NCBI RefSeq assembly: GCF_008107625.1 | Contig: NZ_SDKK01000018.1 | Coordinates: forward strand, 1-64,000 | Length of the DNA: 64,000 nt | Source: Zoogloea oleivorans | GTDB lineage: Bacteria > Pseudomonadota > Gammaproteobacteria > Burkholderiales > Rhodocyclaceae | Direction of reading: 5' to 3' | Shown here: in pieces, positions 15,543 to 24,926 of the stretch | Position numbering within the stretch: the stretch's first letter is position 1 | Layout: the number at the start of each line of letters is the position of its first letter | Position numbers and translations under genes: made by a program | The notes under the pieces: generated by a model | Told to the model about the DNA's origin: nothing | What the model saw: the letters and a program-made list of their open reading frames with translations, nothing else | The model's database searches: none

Positions 15543-17399
15543 ATGATCCATCGCATTCATCTTTTGCTCATCCTCACGCTTGCCGTCGCTGCGTGCGCCT
15601 CGCGGCCACCTGTACGGACATCGACAAGCCATCTGCGCGCAGAAGACGCCCGTTCGACGCCAGCCGCCATACCGCCGCTGGTGCCCCATGTCCTTCCCCT
15701 GCCGCGGCCGGCACCCACACCAAAAGTCGAGACCTACTCGGTCGTCGTTACCAATGTACGCATCCAGGACCTGCTGTTCGCCCTTGCCCGGGATGCACGC
15801 ATCAATGTAGATATCCATCCGGGCCTGACCGGCACCGTCACCCTCAACGCCATCAACCAGACCCTCCCGCAGATTCTCACCCGGCTGGCCCGCCAGACCG
15901 ACATGCGCTTCGAATTCGACGGCCCCAACCTGATGGTGATGCCGGACTCACCCTTCCTGCGCACCTACCGCATCGACTACGTCAATCTCAGCCGCAATGC
16001 ATCCGGCGCCGTCAGCACCAATACGCAGATTGCCACCAGCGGCACCGGCAACAGCAGCCAGGCTTCCAATAGCGGCATGGCAGCCACCGGAATCTCCAGC
16101 GGCGGCAACATCTCCGCGACCCGGATCGAGAACACCTCGCGCAACCAGTTCTGGGAGTCGGTGGAAAAAAATCTCCGCGACCTGCTGCGCGAAACCGACA
16201 AGATCCTGCCGGAGGGGTCCAGCGAAACAGTCACCGAAAACCTCGAAACCATCAGCACCACCGGCACAGGCGTCGCCTCGGCCAATACCGGCACGAACAG
16301 CCGCAATCGTAGCCGTCAAAACCAGCAACCAGTCGGCCTGGCCGCCAGCCCCAATCAGGCGGCCATGCAGAACAGCTCCACCACGGTCGTCCACAAGGCC
16401 ACCTTCCGCGAGGCCGCATCGGTCATCGCCAACCGCGAGAGCGGTGTGGTCACCGTCCGGGCAACGGGTCGCCAGCATGAAAAAGTCCGGGAATTCATCG
16501 ACGAAGTGATGGCCGCGGCCCGCCGCCAGGTACTCATCGAAGCCACCATCGTCGAAGTCAGCCTCGGTGACACCTATCGCCAGGGCATCGAATGGAGCCG
16601 CGTGCTCGCCAGCGGTACCCGCTTCGGCATCACCGCCCCGAGCCTCGGCAGCAGCACGGGCAATGCCATCAATCCATTCAGCCTCACCTACAAAAGCGCC
16701 GACGGTATCGACTCAACGGTGAAACTCCTGGAAGGCTTCGGCACCGTCAAGGTCCTCTCCAGCCCCAAGCTTTCAGTGCTGAACAACCAGACCGCCGCAA
16801 TCAAGGTGGTCGAAGAGTACGTTTACTTCTCCGTCAAGGCCGACACCATCCAGAGCACCAACGCCGGCGCCCTGACCACCGTCACCACCACTCCCCAGGC
16901 CGTATCGGTCGGGCTGGTCATGACGGTCACTGCGCAGATCAGCGAGAACGACGAAATCATCCTCAACGTCCGCCCGACCATCTCCAGCATTGCAGACTTC
17001 CGGCGCGACCCGAATCCCAATATCCCGCCTACCATCGCCAACCTTGTCCCGCAGATCCGGACCCGCGAGATCGAGTCCATCCTGCGCATCGAAAACGGCG
17101 AAACCGCCATCCTCGGCGGCCTGATGGAAGACCGCATCGACTACAAGACCGGCCGCATTCCGCTGATCAGCGCCATCCCTCTGCTCGGCGAACTGTTCAC
17201 CAACCACGACAACGCAATCCAGAAGACCGAACTGGTGATCTTCCTGCGCCCGGTGGTCGTGCGCGAACCCGGACTCGTCGCCGCCACCGCCCCGCTGCGC
17301 GACCGGCTCCCGGATGACAGCTTTTTCACCGATCAGCCCCGACCGGGCGGACGCAACTTTCCAGCCCCGCACCCCAACGCCGGAACCCGCACCCCGTGA
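15543..17399 (+). CDS. mshL: MSHA-type pilus secretin MshL
   Basis: Outer-membrane secretin forming the pore for a type IV-like pilus. A lipoprotein signal peptide ends at LAVAACAS, with the lipidated Cys at residue 18. A Pro-rich linker leads into secretin N-domains (VTNVRIQDLLFALARDARIN), then a Ser/Asn/Thr-rich insert (about residues 150-290). The C-terminal secretin domain (about 330-585) contains VEEYVYFSVKADTI, the conserved EIESILRIENGETAILGGL and IPLLGELF. The length (618) and insert fit MshL better than PilQ or GspD. It is the first gene of a six-gene operon; its stop overlaps the GTG of the next gene. Confidence 0.88.
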   Translation: MIHRIHLLLILTLAVAACASRPPVRTSTSHLRAEDARSTPAAIPPLVPHVLPLPRPAPTPKVETYSVVVTNVRIQDLLFALARDARINVDIHPGLTGTVTLNAINQTLPQILTRLARQTDMRFEFDGPNLMVMPDSPFLRTYRIDYVNLSRNASGAVSTNTQIATSGTGNSSQASNSGMAATGISSGGNISATRIENTSRNQFWESVEKNLRDLLRETDKILPEGSSETVTENLETISTTGTGVASANTGTNSRNRSRQNQQPVGLAASPNQAAMQNSSTTVVHKATFREAASVIANRESGVVTVRATGRQHEKVREFIDEVMAAARRQVLIEATIVEVSLGDTYRQGIEWSRVLASGTRFGITAPSLGSSTGNAINPFSLTYKSADGIDSTVKLLEGFGTVKVLSSPKLSVLNNQTAAIKVVEEYVYFSVKADTIQSTNAGALTTVTTTPQAVSVGLVMTVTAQISENDEIILNVRPTISSIADFRRDPNPNIPPTIANLVPQIRTREIESILRIENGETAILGGLMEDRIDYKTGRIPLISAIPLLGELFTNHDNAIQKTELVIFLRPVVVREPGLVAATAPLRDRLPDDSFFTDQPRPGGRNFPAPHPNAGTRTP

Positions 17400-18493
17400 G
17401 CCTTCTGATCGACGTCCTGCGCAAGACCGAGGAAGCCCGTCGCACACCGGACACCCAGCCTCCGCAGCGCACCGCCGTCACCCGTGACATTGAACTGGAG
17501 CCCCTGAACATCGAAGCCGGCAGCACCGATCCTGGCCTGCCCCCGGCAGCGCCTCCCCCAGGCGAGGCCCCCGGCGCGCACGCCCTCACCACCCCGTACA
17601 AGCCTCACCGCACCTCACCGTACTGGTTGCAGGGTTGCGCGGCACTCGGGGCTGCCGTCGCCATGGCCGGCTGGATCTGGCTCGAAGCACAGGCCACGAC
17701 TCGGCTCGACGCCCGACCACTTGCGCCCCCCGCTCAAACGCCCCCTTCACCGACAAGCACCGGGGACTCGCCACCCGTGCCCCTGGAGTCAGCCCCTTCG
17801 CTGCCAGCCCCTCACTCAATGCCACCAAGCCCAGGCGCCAGAATCGATAACGTGGCGACCAGTACACCCGGCGAGGCGCCACCACGCTTTCGTCCGGGCA
17901 CACCGCCCGCCGCCGATACGCCCCACCTCGCCCTCCGCGCCCACGAGGCCTACACGGCCGGCGATCTGCCCCTGGCACAAACGCTGTACCGGCAAGCGCT
18001 GCAAAACGATCCGGCAAACCTCGAGGCCGTCGACGGGCTCGGTGCCATCGCGCTACAGCAAGGCCTGCCGGAACAGGCTGAAATCCTCTTCCGCCGGGCC
18101 ATCCTCCTCACCCCCCACGACCCGGTTGCCCTTGCCGGCCTTAGCCAGACCGGCAACGCGGAATCGCGCCATGCCGAAACCCGGCTGCGGAACAGCCTCA
18201 ACGCACAACCCGACGTGATTGCCACGCGCATCGCGCTGGGCGACGCACTGGCCAGCCAGCAACGCTGGGCTGAAGCCCAACACGCCTACTTTCAGGCCCA
18301 CACCCTGGCACCGCAGGAGCCCGATATCGCCTACAACCTGGCAGTCAGCCTCGATCACCTCGGCCAGCAGCAACCCGCCGCCCTCTATTACCGCAAGGCC
18401 CTAGAACTGGCAGCACGGCATCCAGCCCGCTTTTCACACACACACGGCGAAGCCCGCCTGCACGCCCTTATCTCCCGGGAGCCCGGACCATGA
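17396..18493 (+). CDS. mshN: TPR protein, MshN-like pilus assembly component
   Basis: 365 residues. A short cytoplasmic start (MSLLIDVLRKTEEARRTP) resembles MshN/GspB-type proteins. It is followed by one membrane helix (about 77-97), a long Pro-rich periplasmic linker, and tetratricopeptide repeats from about residue 180 to 350 (for example GDLPLAQTLYRQALQNDPAN and QPAALYYRKALELAA). The GTG start overlaps the mshL stop as GTGA. The TPRs probably bind the secretin or periplasmic parts of the machine. The MshN assignment rests on context and architecture. Confidence 0.72.
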   Translation: MSLLIDVLRKTEEARRTPDTQPPQRTAVTRDIELEPLNIEAGSTDPGLPPAAPPPGEAPGAHALTTPYKPHRTSPYWLQGCAALGAAVAMAGWIWLEAQATTRLDARPLAPPAQTPPSPTSTGDSPPVPLESAPSLPAPHSMPPSPGARIDNVATSTPGEAPPRFRPGTPPAADTPHLALRAHEAYTAGDLPLAQTLYRQALQNDPANLEAVDGLGAIALQQGLPEQAEILFRRAILLTPHDPVALAGLSQTGNAESRHAETRLRNSLNAQPDVIATRIALGDALASQQRWAEAQHAYFQAHTLAPQEPDIAYNLAVSLDHLGQQQPAALYYRKALELAARHPARFSHTHGEARLHALISREPGP

Positions 18494-20199
18494 GCCTGCA
18501 TGCCGCCCCCCAGCGCATCGGCGAAACCCTGCTTCACATGGGGCTGATCAGCACCGACCAGCTCCACATTGCCCTGCATGAACAGGACCGCAGCGGCGAG
18601 CCCATCGGCCGGCAGCTCGTACGCCTTGGCTTTCTTTCGGAAGCGACGCTACGCGAAGCCCTAGCCCGCACCCTCGACCGGCCCAGCGTGGATCTCTCCG
18701 CCCTGCTGCCGGACGTGGATGCCCTCGCCCTCGTACCGCAACACGTCGCCCGGCGCTTCAACCTCATACCCCTCAGCTACGACGCCGGTCGACGGCACCT
18801 CGTCATTGCCTCGAGCGAGATCAACGACATCGTCACCCAGGACCAGTTGCGCAGCGTTCTGCCCGACGACACGAACATAGAAAGCCTGCTTGCCGGCGAC
18901 TCGGAAATCGCCCGCGCCATCGACCAGCTCTACGGCCACGAACTGTCCATCGACGGCATCCTCCACGAAATCGAAACGGGCGAGAGCGACATCCGCAGCC
19001 TCTCTGCCCGGGGCGACAGCTACGCCCAGCCGGTGGTCCGCCTCATCGATGCGCTGCTCACCGATGCGGTCAAGCGCGATGCCTCCGACCTGCATTTCGA
19101 GCCAGAGGCCGCCTTCCTGCGCATCCGCTACCGCATCGACGGCCTGCTGCGCCAGATCCGTGCCCTGCACAAATCCTACTGGCCGGCGATGACCGTGCGC
19201 CTCAAGGTCATGGCCGGCCTCAACATCGCCGAAACCCGCGCCCCCCAGGACGGACGCATCTCCCTGCTGGTCAGCGGACGCCCGGTTGATTTCCGCGTAT
19301 CCACCCAACCCACCATCCACGGCGAAAACATCGTCCTGCGCGTCCTCGACCGCCAAAAAGGCATCGTCGGCCTGCATGAGCTCGGCCTTGACGGCCCCCA
19401 GCTCAACCTCCTCAAGCTGATGATCGCCCGTCCCGAAGGCCTGATCCTCGTCACCGGCCCCACTGGCAGCGGCAAGACCACCACCCTGTATTCCATCCTC
19501 GGCCACATCAACGCCGAGGGCATCAACATCATGACTCTCGAGGATCCGGTGGAATACCCGATGACGATGATCCGCCAGACCGCCGTCTCCGACAGCACCC
19601 GTCTCGACTTCGCCAATGGCGTGCGGGCCATGCTACGACAGGATCCGGACGTGATTCTGGTCGGCGAAATCCGCGATGCCGACACCGCCCGCATGGCCTT
19701 CCAGGCCGCCATGACCGGCCACCAGGTGTTCTCGACGCTGCACACCAGCTCGGCCATCGGCGCCATTCCGCGCCTGCTCGACATCGGCATCCTGCCCGAT
19801 ATCCTGGCCGGCAACGTGATCGGTATCGTCGCCCAGCGCCTCGTCCGGCGACTCTGCCCGATCTGCCGCGAAGCCCATCCCGCCGAGGACTACGAATTGC
19901 GCCTGCTCGCCCACACCGGCACGCCTGAACGCCCCGTGCTGCACCGGGCAAAAGGCTGCCCCGCCTGCGCCTTCACAGGCTACCGGGGGCGCATGGCCAT
20001 CATGGAACTGATCCGCATGGACCCGGAACTGGACGAGCTGATCGCCCGTCGTGCCACCGCCAGAGAGATCCGTAGCGCCACCCGGGACAGGGGCTTCGTC
20101 AGCCTGGCTGAAGACGGCACCCGCCGCGTCCTCGAAGGCAACACCTCCCTCGACGAACTCACCCGGGTCATCGACCTGACCGAGCGCATGTTCCGATGA
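18490..20199 (+). CDS. mshE: MSHA pilus assembly ATPase MshE with c-di-GMP-type N-domain
   Basis: GspE/PilB-class extension ATPase. The N-terminal domain shows two successive copies of the MshEN pattern, RIGETLLHMGLI...L..ALHEQ and PIGRQLVRLGFLSEATLREAL (residues 9-58), the c-di-GMP-binding motif known from Vibrio MshE. The motor domain has Walker A VTGPTGSGKTTT (321-332), an Asp box NIMTLEDPVEYP, Walker B VILVGEIRDADT and a His box FSTLHTSSA. A CPIC...CPAC tetracysteine zinc motif follows. It overlaps both neighbours by ATGA-type junctions. Regulation of pilus extension by c-di-GMP is a supported inference. Confidence 0.92.
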   Translation: MSLHAAPQRIGETLLHMGLISTDQLHIALHEQDRSGEPIGRQLVRLGFLSEATLREALARTLDRPSVDLSALLPDVDALALVPQHVARRFNLIPLSYDAGRRHLVIASSEINDIVTQDQLRSVLPDDTNIESLLAGDSEIARAIDQLYGHELSIDGILHEIETGESDIRSLSARGDSYAQPVVRLIDALLTDAVKRDASDLHFEPEAAFLRIRYRIDGLLRQIRALHKSYWPAMTVRLKVMAGLNIAETRAPQDGRISLLVSGRPVDFRVSTQPTIHGENIVLRVLDRQKGIVGLHELGLDGPQLNLLKLMIARPEGLILVTGPTGSGKTTTLYSILGHINAEGINIMTLEDPVEYPMTMIRQTAVSDSTRLDFANGVRAMLRQDPDVILVGEIRDADTARMAFQAAMTGHQVFSTLHTSSAIGAIPRLLDIGILPDILAGNVIGIVAQRLVRRLCPICREAHPAEDYELRLLAHTGTPERPVLHRAKGCPACAFTGYRGRMAIMELIRMDPELDELIARRATAREIRSATRDRGFVSLAEDGTRRVLEGNTSLDELTRVIDLTERMFR

Positions 20200-21398
20200 G
20201 CGCCTTCGCCTATCGCGCCATGGACCCTCGCGGACGCATCGTGCGCGGCCGGGTCGACGCCGCCAACCTGGTCGACCTCGAACTGCGCCTGCGCCGCCTG
20301 GATCTGGACCTTGTGCATGGCAGCCCCATACAACCGCGCTTCTGGCAAACACAAAAGGGCGCATCCCGACGGGAGCTGATCAAGTTCTGCTTCCATCTCG
20401 AACAGTTCCTGCGCGCCGGCGTACCGATCATCGAAAGCCTCACCGACCTGCGCGACGCCATCCGCCGCCCGCACTTCCGGCAAGTGGTCGCCGCCACAGT
20501 CGAGTCCATCGAAGGCGGGCTCACGCTGTCGCAGGCCCTGGCGCAACACCCGACGGTTTTCGATGGTGTGTTCTGCAGCCTGATCCGGGCCGGCGAGCAC
20601 ACTGGCCGCTTGCCCGAAGTGCTGCACGCCCTGTCCGAATCCCTCAAGCGCGATGACGAACTGGCCGCCTACGCCCGGCGCATCGTCATCTATCCAGCCA
20701 TCGTCGGGCTGGTCATCCTCGCCGCCCTCGGTGTCGCCCTGATTTATGTCGTGCCCGAACTGGCCCGCCTGTTTCGCACCGTGGGCCAGGCCCTCCCGTG
20801 GCAGACACGCGCCCTCATTGCCGTTTCCGACGCCCTCCTCGACTACGGCTGGGCGCTGCTCGCCGTCATCGTCACCACCGTGATCGGTGCCCGTCAGGCC
20901 GTCCTCACACGCCCGGAAATCCGGCTGCGCTTCGACGCCGCCATGCTCCGCCTGCCCATCCTCGGCGCCGTGCGCCGCAAGATCATTCTCGCCCGCTTCA
21001 CCGGCCTGTTCGCGATGATGTACGCCTCCGGAATCACCATCATCGACGCCCTGCAGGTGGCCGAAGACGTGGTCGGCAACAGCGCGCTCAAAAACGGCCT
21101 GCAACAGGTCGGGCGCGGCATCGAGCAGGGCCGGAAGGTCTCCGAGGCCTTCCGCGCGGTCGAACTCTTCCCGCCCCTCGTCACCCGCATGCTGCGCGTC
21201 GGCGAAAGCACCGGCGCCCTCGACACCGCGCTGGCCAACGTCAGCTACTTCTACGACCGGGACGTCCGCGAGGCCATCGAGCGCCTGCAGGCCGGCATCG
21301 AGCCGACCCTCACCCTGATCCTCGGTGGCCTGCTCATGGCCGTGATGAGCGCCGTCATGATGCCGGTCTACGACATCGTTACCCGAATCAAATTCTGA
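20196..21398 (+). CDS. mshG: MSHA pilus inner-membrane platform protein MshG (GspF family)
   Basis: Polytopic inner-membrane platform of the pilus motor. The 400 residues contain the two repeated GspF domains, with the conserved FCFHLEQFLRAGVPIIESL and RFTGLFAMMYASGITIIDALQ blocks, and three to four membrane helices (about 165-190, 215-235 and 370-392). A MRAME-like amino-terminal segment (MSAFAYRAMDPRGRIVRGRV) is typical of the family. It follows mshE with a 4-base overlap. Confidence 0.9.
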   Translation: MSAFAYRAMDPRGRIVRGRVDAANLVDLELRLRRLDLDLVHGSPIQPRFWQTQKGASRRELIKFCFHLEQFLRAGVPIIESLTDLRDAIRRPHFRQVVAATVESIEGGLTLSQALAQHPTVFDGVFCSLIRAGEHTGRLPEVLHALSESLKRDDELAAYARRIVIYPAIVGLVILAALGVALIYVVPELARLFRTVGQALPWQTRALIAVSDALLDYGWALLAVIVTTVIGARQAVLTRPEIRLRFDAAMLRLPILGAVRRKIILARFTGLFAMMYASGITIIDALQVAEDVVGNSALKNGLQQVGRGIEQGRKVSEAFRAVELFPPLVTRMLRVGESTGALDTALANVSYFYDRDVREAIERLQAGIEPTLTLILGGLLMAVMSAVMMPVYDIVTRIKF

Positions 21399-21400
21399 GC

Positions 21401-22897
21401 ATGGCCGGGCAACGCATCCTCTACCTGAACGCCGACGGCCTGACCCCCTTCGTCGTGGAGCGCGGCGAAATCCACGCAGCCCCGCCCTTTTCCACCGGAG
21501 AGCAGGGTTTGACGGCATTCGACACCTACCTGCGGAACTGTCCGCCGGATACGCCACTGACCCTCCTGGTCGACCTGCCCGACGAGAGCCATCAACTGGA
21601 ATCCGTTCCCTTTGTCCGGGGACGGGACCGCCAGCCGATGATCGCCCGGCGCCAGAACCAGCTCTTCGGCGAAACCCCCTACCGGACCTACCTGTCCTTG
21701 GGCCGCGCAAAGGAAGGCCGGCGGGACGAGCAGATACTCTTCGCCGCCCTCACCCGGCCCGGCGTCATCCAGCCCTGGCTCGAGCGAATCCAGCACTCCT
21801 CCTGCATCCTCGCCCGAATGGTCTCGGTCGGCTTCCTGTCACGCACGCTGATCACCCCACACCGAGCCTCACCTTCACCACTCTTGCTGGCGCACGTCAC
21901 GCCGGCGGGGCTGCGCGTTTCCTGCTTCGACAAGGGCCAGCTCCGCTTTACCCGCCTCACCCCCCTCAAGCCCGGAGCTTGCCCTCCCTCCGGCAAGGTC
22001 CTCCAGACCGAAGTCCAGCGCAGCTTCGACTACCTGAGCGCCCAACGCATCCTGCCGCGCAAGGGGAAAACCACAGCGCATGTTCTCGCCCTGCCGGACG
22101 CCCCTGCGGAACCCATCACCGGAGAAAACACCGAACATGGACTGGCTTTCGAGATCCTCGATCCGCAACCGCTCGCCCAGATCCTGCGTCTCAAAAGCCG
22201 CCTCACCAGTGCCGACAGCCTGCCACTCCTTCTTCAGGCCCTTGCCACCACACCCCACCTTCCCCAGTTCGCCCCCGCAGAGGCCCTCGCCGAACATCGA
22301 CTCCGGCGGGCCGCTCAGGCCATCGGCGCACTCGGTGCGGCCACGCTCCTGATCAGCCTTGGCATCACCACCGCCAACCTGCTCGATGCCCGGGGGCAGC
22401 GACACCTCGCCGAAACCAGACTATTACAAGTCCGCGCCACGGAGAAACACCTGAAGGCCGTCACGGATGCAATGCCGGCAACACCTCTCCCCCTCGAACA
22501 GCTAAGCCTCACACTGGCCACTGCCAAGGCGCTGATCTCCACCAACGCCGGACCAGAGCCCGCCCTGCGTCAGCTTGCTGCCGCACTGGCACCGCTGCCT
22601 GGCTTCAAGCTCCGGCACATCGAGTGGACCGTCAGTGCGCCGACGGAAAGGCTGGCATTCCAGGCTCTCCGCGTGCACTTTTCCCTTCCTTCCGGCGCAG
22701 AGCATGCCCGGCAAAGAGTCGCCCAGACCAGGGCGCTCCTCACCGCCCTCGGTACGATGAGCACGGCGGACATCACAATCGAAAAGCAGCCCGCCGAAAT
22801 GAATGACACCCAGCCCCTGCGCATCACCGAGGAGGAGTCCGGCGCAGAGACGCCCCAGCTCACCGTACGCATTCAGTTTCCCCCAGACCACCCATGA
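21401..22897 (+). CDS. PilM/PilN-like (MshI-type) pilus biogenesis protein
   Basis: 498 residues. A cytoplasmic N-terminal half of about 300 residues is followed by one membrane helix (about 305-327) and a periplasmic C-terminal half with a coiled segment. The layout resembles a fusion of PilM- and PilN-type functions, as in MshI and GspL. The ATG at 21401 lies two bases after the mshG stop. A much longer open frame runs upstream, but it only shadows mshG. Assignment is by position and topology; I cannot confirm an ATP-binding site in the N-terminal half. Confidence 0.65.
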   Translation: MAGQRILYLNADGLTPFVVERGEIHAAPPFSTGEQGLTAFDTYLRNCPPDTPLTLLVDLPDESHQLESVPFVRGRDRQPMIARRQNQLFGETPYRTYLSLGRAKEGRRDEQILFAALTRPGVIQPWLERIQHSSCILARMVSVGFLSRTLITPHRASPSPLLLAHVTPAGLRVSCFDKGQLRFTRLTPLKPGACPPSGKVLQTEVQRSFDYLSAQRILPRKGKTTAHVLALPDAPAEPITGENTEHGLAFEILDPQPLAQILRLKSRLTSADSLPLLLQALATTPHLPQFAPAEALAEHRLRRAAQAIGALGAATLLISLGITTANLLDARGQRHLAETRLLQVRATEKHLKAVTDAMPATPLPLEQLSLTLATAKALISTNAGPEPALRQLAAALAPLPGFKLRHIEWTVSAPTERLAFQALRVHFSLPSGAEHARQRVAQTRALLTALGTMSTADITIEKQPAEMNDTQPLRITEEESGAETPQLTVRIQFPPDHP

Positions 22898-23499
22898 GCC
22901 CCCCCGCCTTTCTTCGTTTGCGCACTCCGGCCCTGTTCTGCGCACTCATGCTCCTCAGCAGCACCGGGCTGGTGTGGAGCAGTCACCAGTTACTCACCAC
23001 CACCGGGCAGGCCGCCCGCAGCGCCGCAGTGCGCCTGGTCGAAACGGAAAACAGACTTCACCAGCAACAGGAAACCGACCGCCTGACCCGGGACGCCCTG
23101 GCCGACTATCTGAACCTCCAGCAGGCCGGCCTCCAGCGACCAGTCGACCGCGTGACCTGGCAAGAGCGCCTGCAAGCCATGCGCATCCACCTCCAGGCGG
23201 AGGAGTTCAGCTATGAGATCGGCCCTGAACGGCCCCTGCGCATGGCTGGCGATGCGGAAGCCCACAGCCCGACGATTTTCACCAGCACCCTGCAGCTTCG
23301 CGCAAAAGTTCGTCATGAAGACGAGTTGCTGACGCTGATCAATACCCTGAAGCAGCCCGGCCAGGCCCTGCGTCCAACCCGCTGCACGCTCGCTCGCCCC
23401 GACGGCCCGGAGCGGGCTCAAGGGCTGGCCGTCAACTGCGACATCGACTGGATCAGCGTGCGCATACCTCCCGTGGAATCCAGGAACACACCCGGCTAG
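22894..23499 (+). CDS. PilO/MshJ-like small pilus assembly protein
   Basis: 201 residues with one N-terminal membrane helix (about 10-30), a coiled coil (about 40-75) and a mixed C-terminal domain that could adopt the ferredoxin-like fold of PilO/GspM proteins. It overlaps the preceding gene by four bases and ends the operon in front of a strong terminator. Function is inferred from context: PilO-like proteins pair with PilN-like partners, and such a partner is encoded just upstream. Confidence 0.6.
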   Translation: MSPPAFLRLRTPALFCALMLLSSTGLVWSSHQLLTTTGQAARSAAVRLVETENRLHQQQETDRLTRDALADYLNLQQAGLQRPVDRVTWQERLQAMRIHLQAEEFSYEIGPERPLRMAGDAEAHSPTIFTSTLQLRAKVRHEDELLTLINTLKQPGQALRPTRCTLARPDGPERAQGLAVNCDIDWISVRIPPVESRNTPG

Positions 23500-23504
23500 G
23501 GACG

Positions 23505-23537
23505 TAAAAATGGCGCCGGGAAGGCGCCATTTCTTTG
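23505..23537. terminator. Bidirectional terminator between the msh operon and argJ
   Basis: ATGGCGCC (23510-23517) and GGCGCCAT (23523-23530) form an 8-bp stem with the loop GGGAA, an A run on the left and TTTCTTT on the right. It can serve both the plus-strand msh operon and the minus-strand argJ transcript, whose stop codons face each other here. Confidence 0.8.
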
Positions 23538-23572
23538 TGAAGCAAGCCCACTTACGTGGCTCCGCCAAAGTA

Positions 23573-24811
23573 TCAGGAACGATAATCCGCGTTGATCTTC
23601 ACATAGTCGTAAGAAAAATCGCAGGACCACAGGGTAGCCATCGCGGCGCCCCGGGCGAGATCGACCCGTACGGTAATCTCCGCTTCCTTCATCACGCGGG
23701 AGCCCGCCTCTTCGCGATAGCTCTCGGCACGTCCGCCCTTTTCGGCCACCAGCACCTCTTCGCCTGCGCTGCCCAGCCAGACACGGATTTGCGACACGTC
23801 CAGATCGTCGATACCAGCATAGCCGATGGCCGCCAGAATCCGCCCGAGATTGGGATCGGAGGCAAAGAAAGCCGTCTTCACCAGCGGCGAATGCCCGATG
23901 GCATAACCCACCTTGCGGCACTCATCCCGGTCCTTGCCCCCTTCAATTTGCAGGGTGATGAACTTGGTCGCGCCCTCGCCATCCCGGACGATGGCCTGGG
24001 CCAGCCAGACGGACAGATCAAGCACGGCGGCACGGAAGGCGGCATAGTCGACCGAGCCGGTATCGGCAATGGTCGGATTGCCGGCCTGACCGGTGGCGAT
24101 CAGGATGAAGCTGTCGTTGGTGGAGGTATCGCCGTCGACGGTAATGCTGTTGAAGGACAGGTCGGCCACTTCCTTCAGTAGCGCATCGAGCACCGGCTGG
24201 GCCACATCGGCGTCGGTGGCGAGGAAACCGAGCATGGTCGCCATGTTCGGTTTGATCATGCCGGCGCCCTTGGAGATACCGGTCAGGGTCACCGTCTTGC
24301 CGCCGATGCTCACCTGACGGGAGGCGGCCTTGGGCACCGTATCCGTGGTCATGATGCCGTGACAGGCGTCGAACCAGCCATCGGCCTTGAGCGCATCGCG
24401 GGCCGCCGGCAAGCCGGCCACCAGCTTGTCCACCGGCAGCGGCTCGAGAATCACGCCCGTCGAGAAGGGCAGCACCTGGTTCGCCTCAATGCCCAGCACG
24501 TGTGCCACTGCCGCACAGGTGGCCTGCGCAGCGGCCAGACCGGGCTCACCGGTGCCTGCGTTGGCCACGCCGGTATTGATCACCAATGCACGAACTCCCC
24601 CTGTCGTCAGGTTGGCCCTGCAAACCTGCACAGGTGCGGCACAAAAACGGTTCTGGGTGAATACACCGGCAACACGGGCGCCCGGAGCCAGTTCGATGAG
24701 CGTGAGATCCCGACGGTTGAGCTTGCGGATGGCCGCCTCGGTCACGCCAAGTCGGACACCGGGAACCGGCAACAGGGCAGCAGCATCGGGAGGGGAAAGC
24801 AGAACGGGCAT
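23573..24811 (-). CDS. argJ: Bifunctional ornithine acetyltransferase / N-acetylglutamate synthase ArgJ
   Basis: Transfers the acetyl group of N-acetylornithine to glutamate in arginine biosynthesis, and in bifunctional forms also makes N-acetylglutamate from acetyl-CoA. The self-cleavage site [16 protein letters not shown] is intact; its ATM-L context marks the nucleophilic Thr at the start of the beta chain. The 412 residues match family length. The C-terminus [10 protein letters not shown] is characteristic. GGAG precedes the ATG by eight bases. It is followed by two permease genes transcribed in the same direction upstream. Confidence 0.96.
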   Translation of the reverse strand: MPVLLSPPDAAALLPVPGVRLGVTEAAIRKLNRRDLTLIELAPGARVAGVFTQNRFCAAPVQVCRANLTTGGVRALVINTGVANAGTGEPGLAAAQATCAAVAHVLGIEANQVLPFSTGVILEPLPVDKLVAGLPAARDALKADGWFDACHGIMTTDTVPKAASRQVSIGGKTVTLTGISKGAGMIKPNMATMLGFLATDADVAQPVLDALLKEVADLSFNSITVDGDTSTNDSFILIATGQAGNPTIADTGSVDYAAFRAAVLDLSVWLAQAIVRDGEGATKFITLQIEGGKDRDECRKVGYAIGHSPLVKTAFFASDPNLGRILAAIGYAGIDDLDVSQIRVWLGSAGEEVLVAEKGGRAESYREEAGSRVMKEAEITVRVDLARGAAMATLWSCDFSYDYVKINADYRS

Positions 24812-24926
24812 GACAGGAACTCCAGGAACGAGCCGAATGGCAAAGTCTGCGATGATAATCCGGGGACGGTCGGCGATGCACCCACCTGACAGGCACGCAC
24901 CGCAAATCGAGGGCCTCAGGGGTCAG

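Noticed and set aside
20798-22897. 699-codon frame suggesting a much longer MshI-like protein
   Set aside because: The first 200 codons shadow mshG in another frame. The ATG at 21401, directly after the mshG stop, gives a sensible protein.
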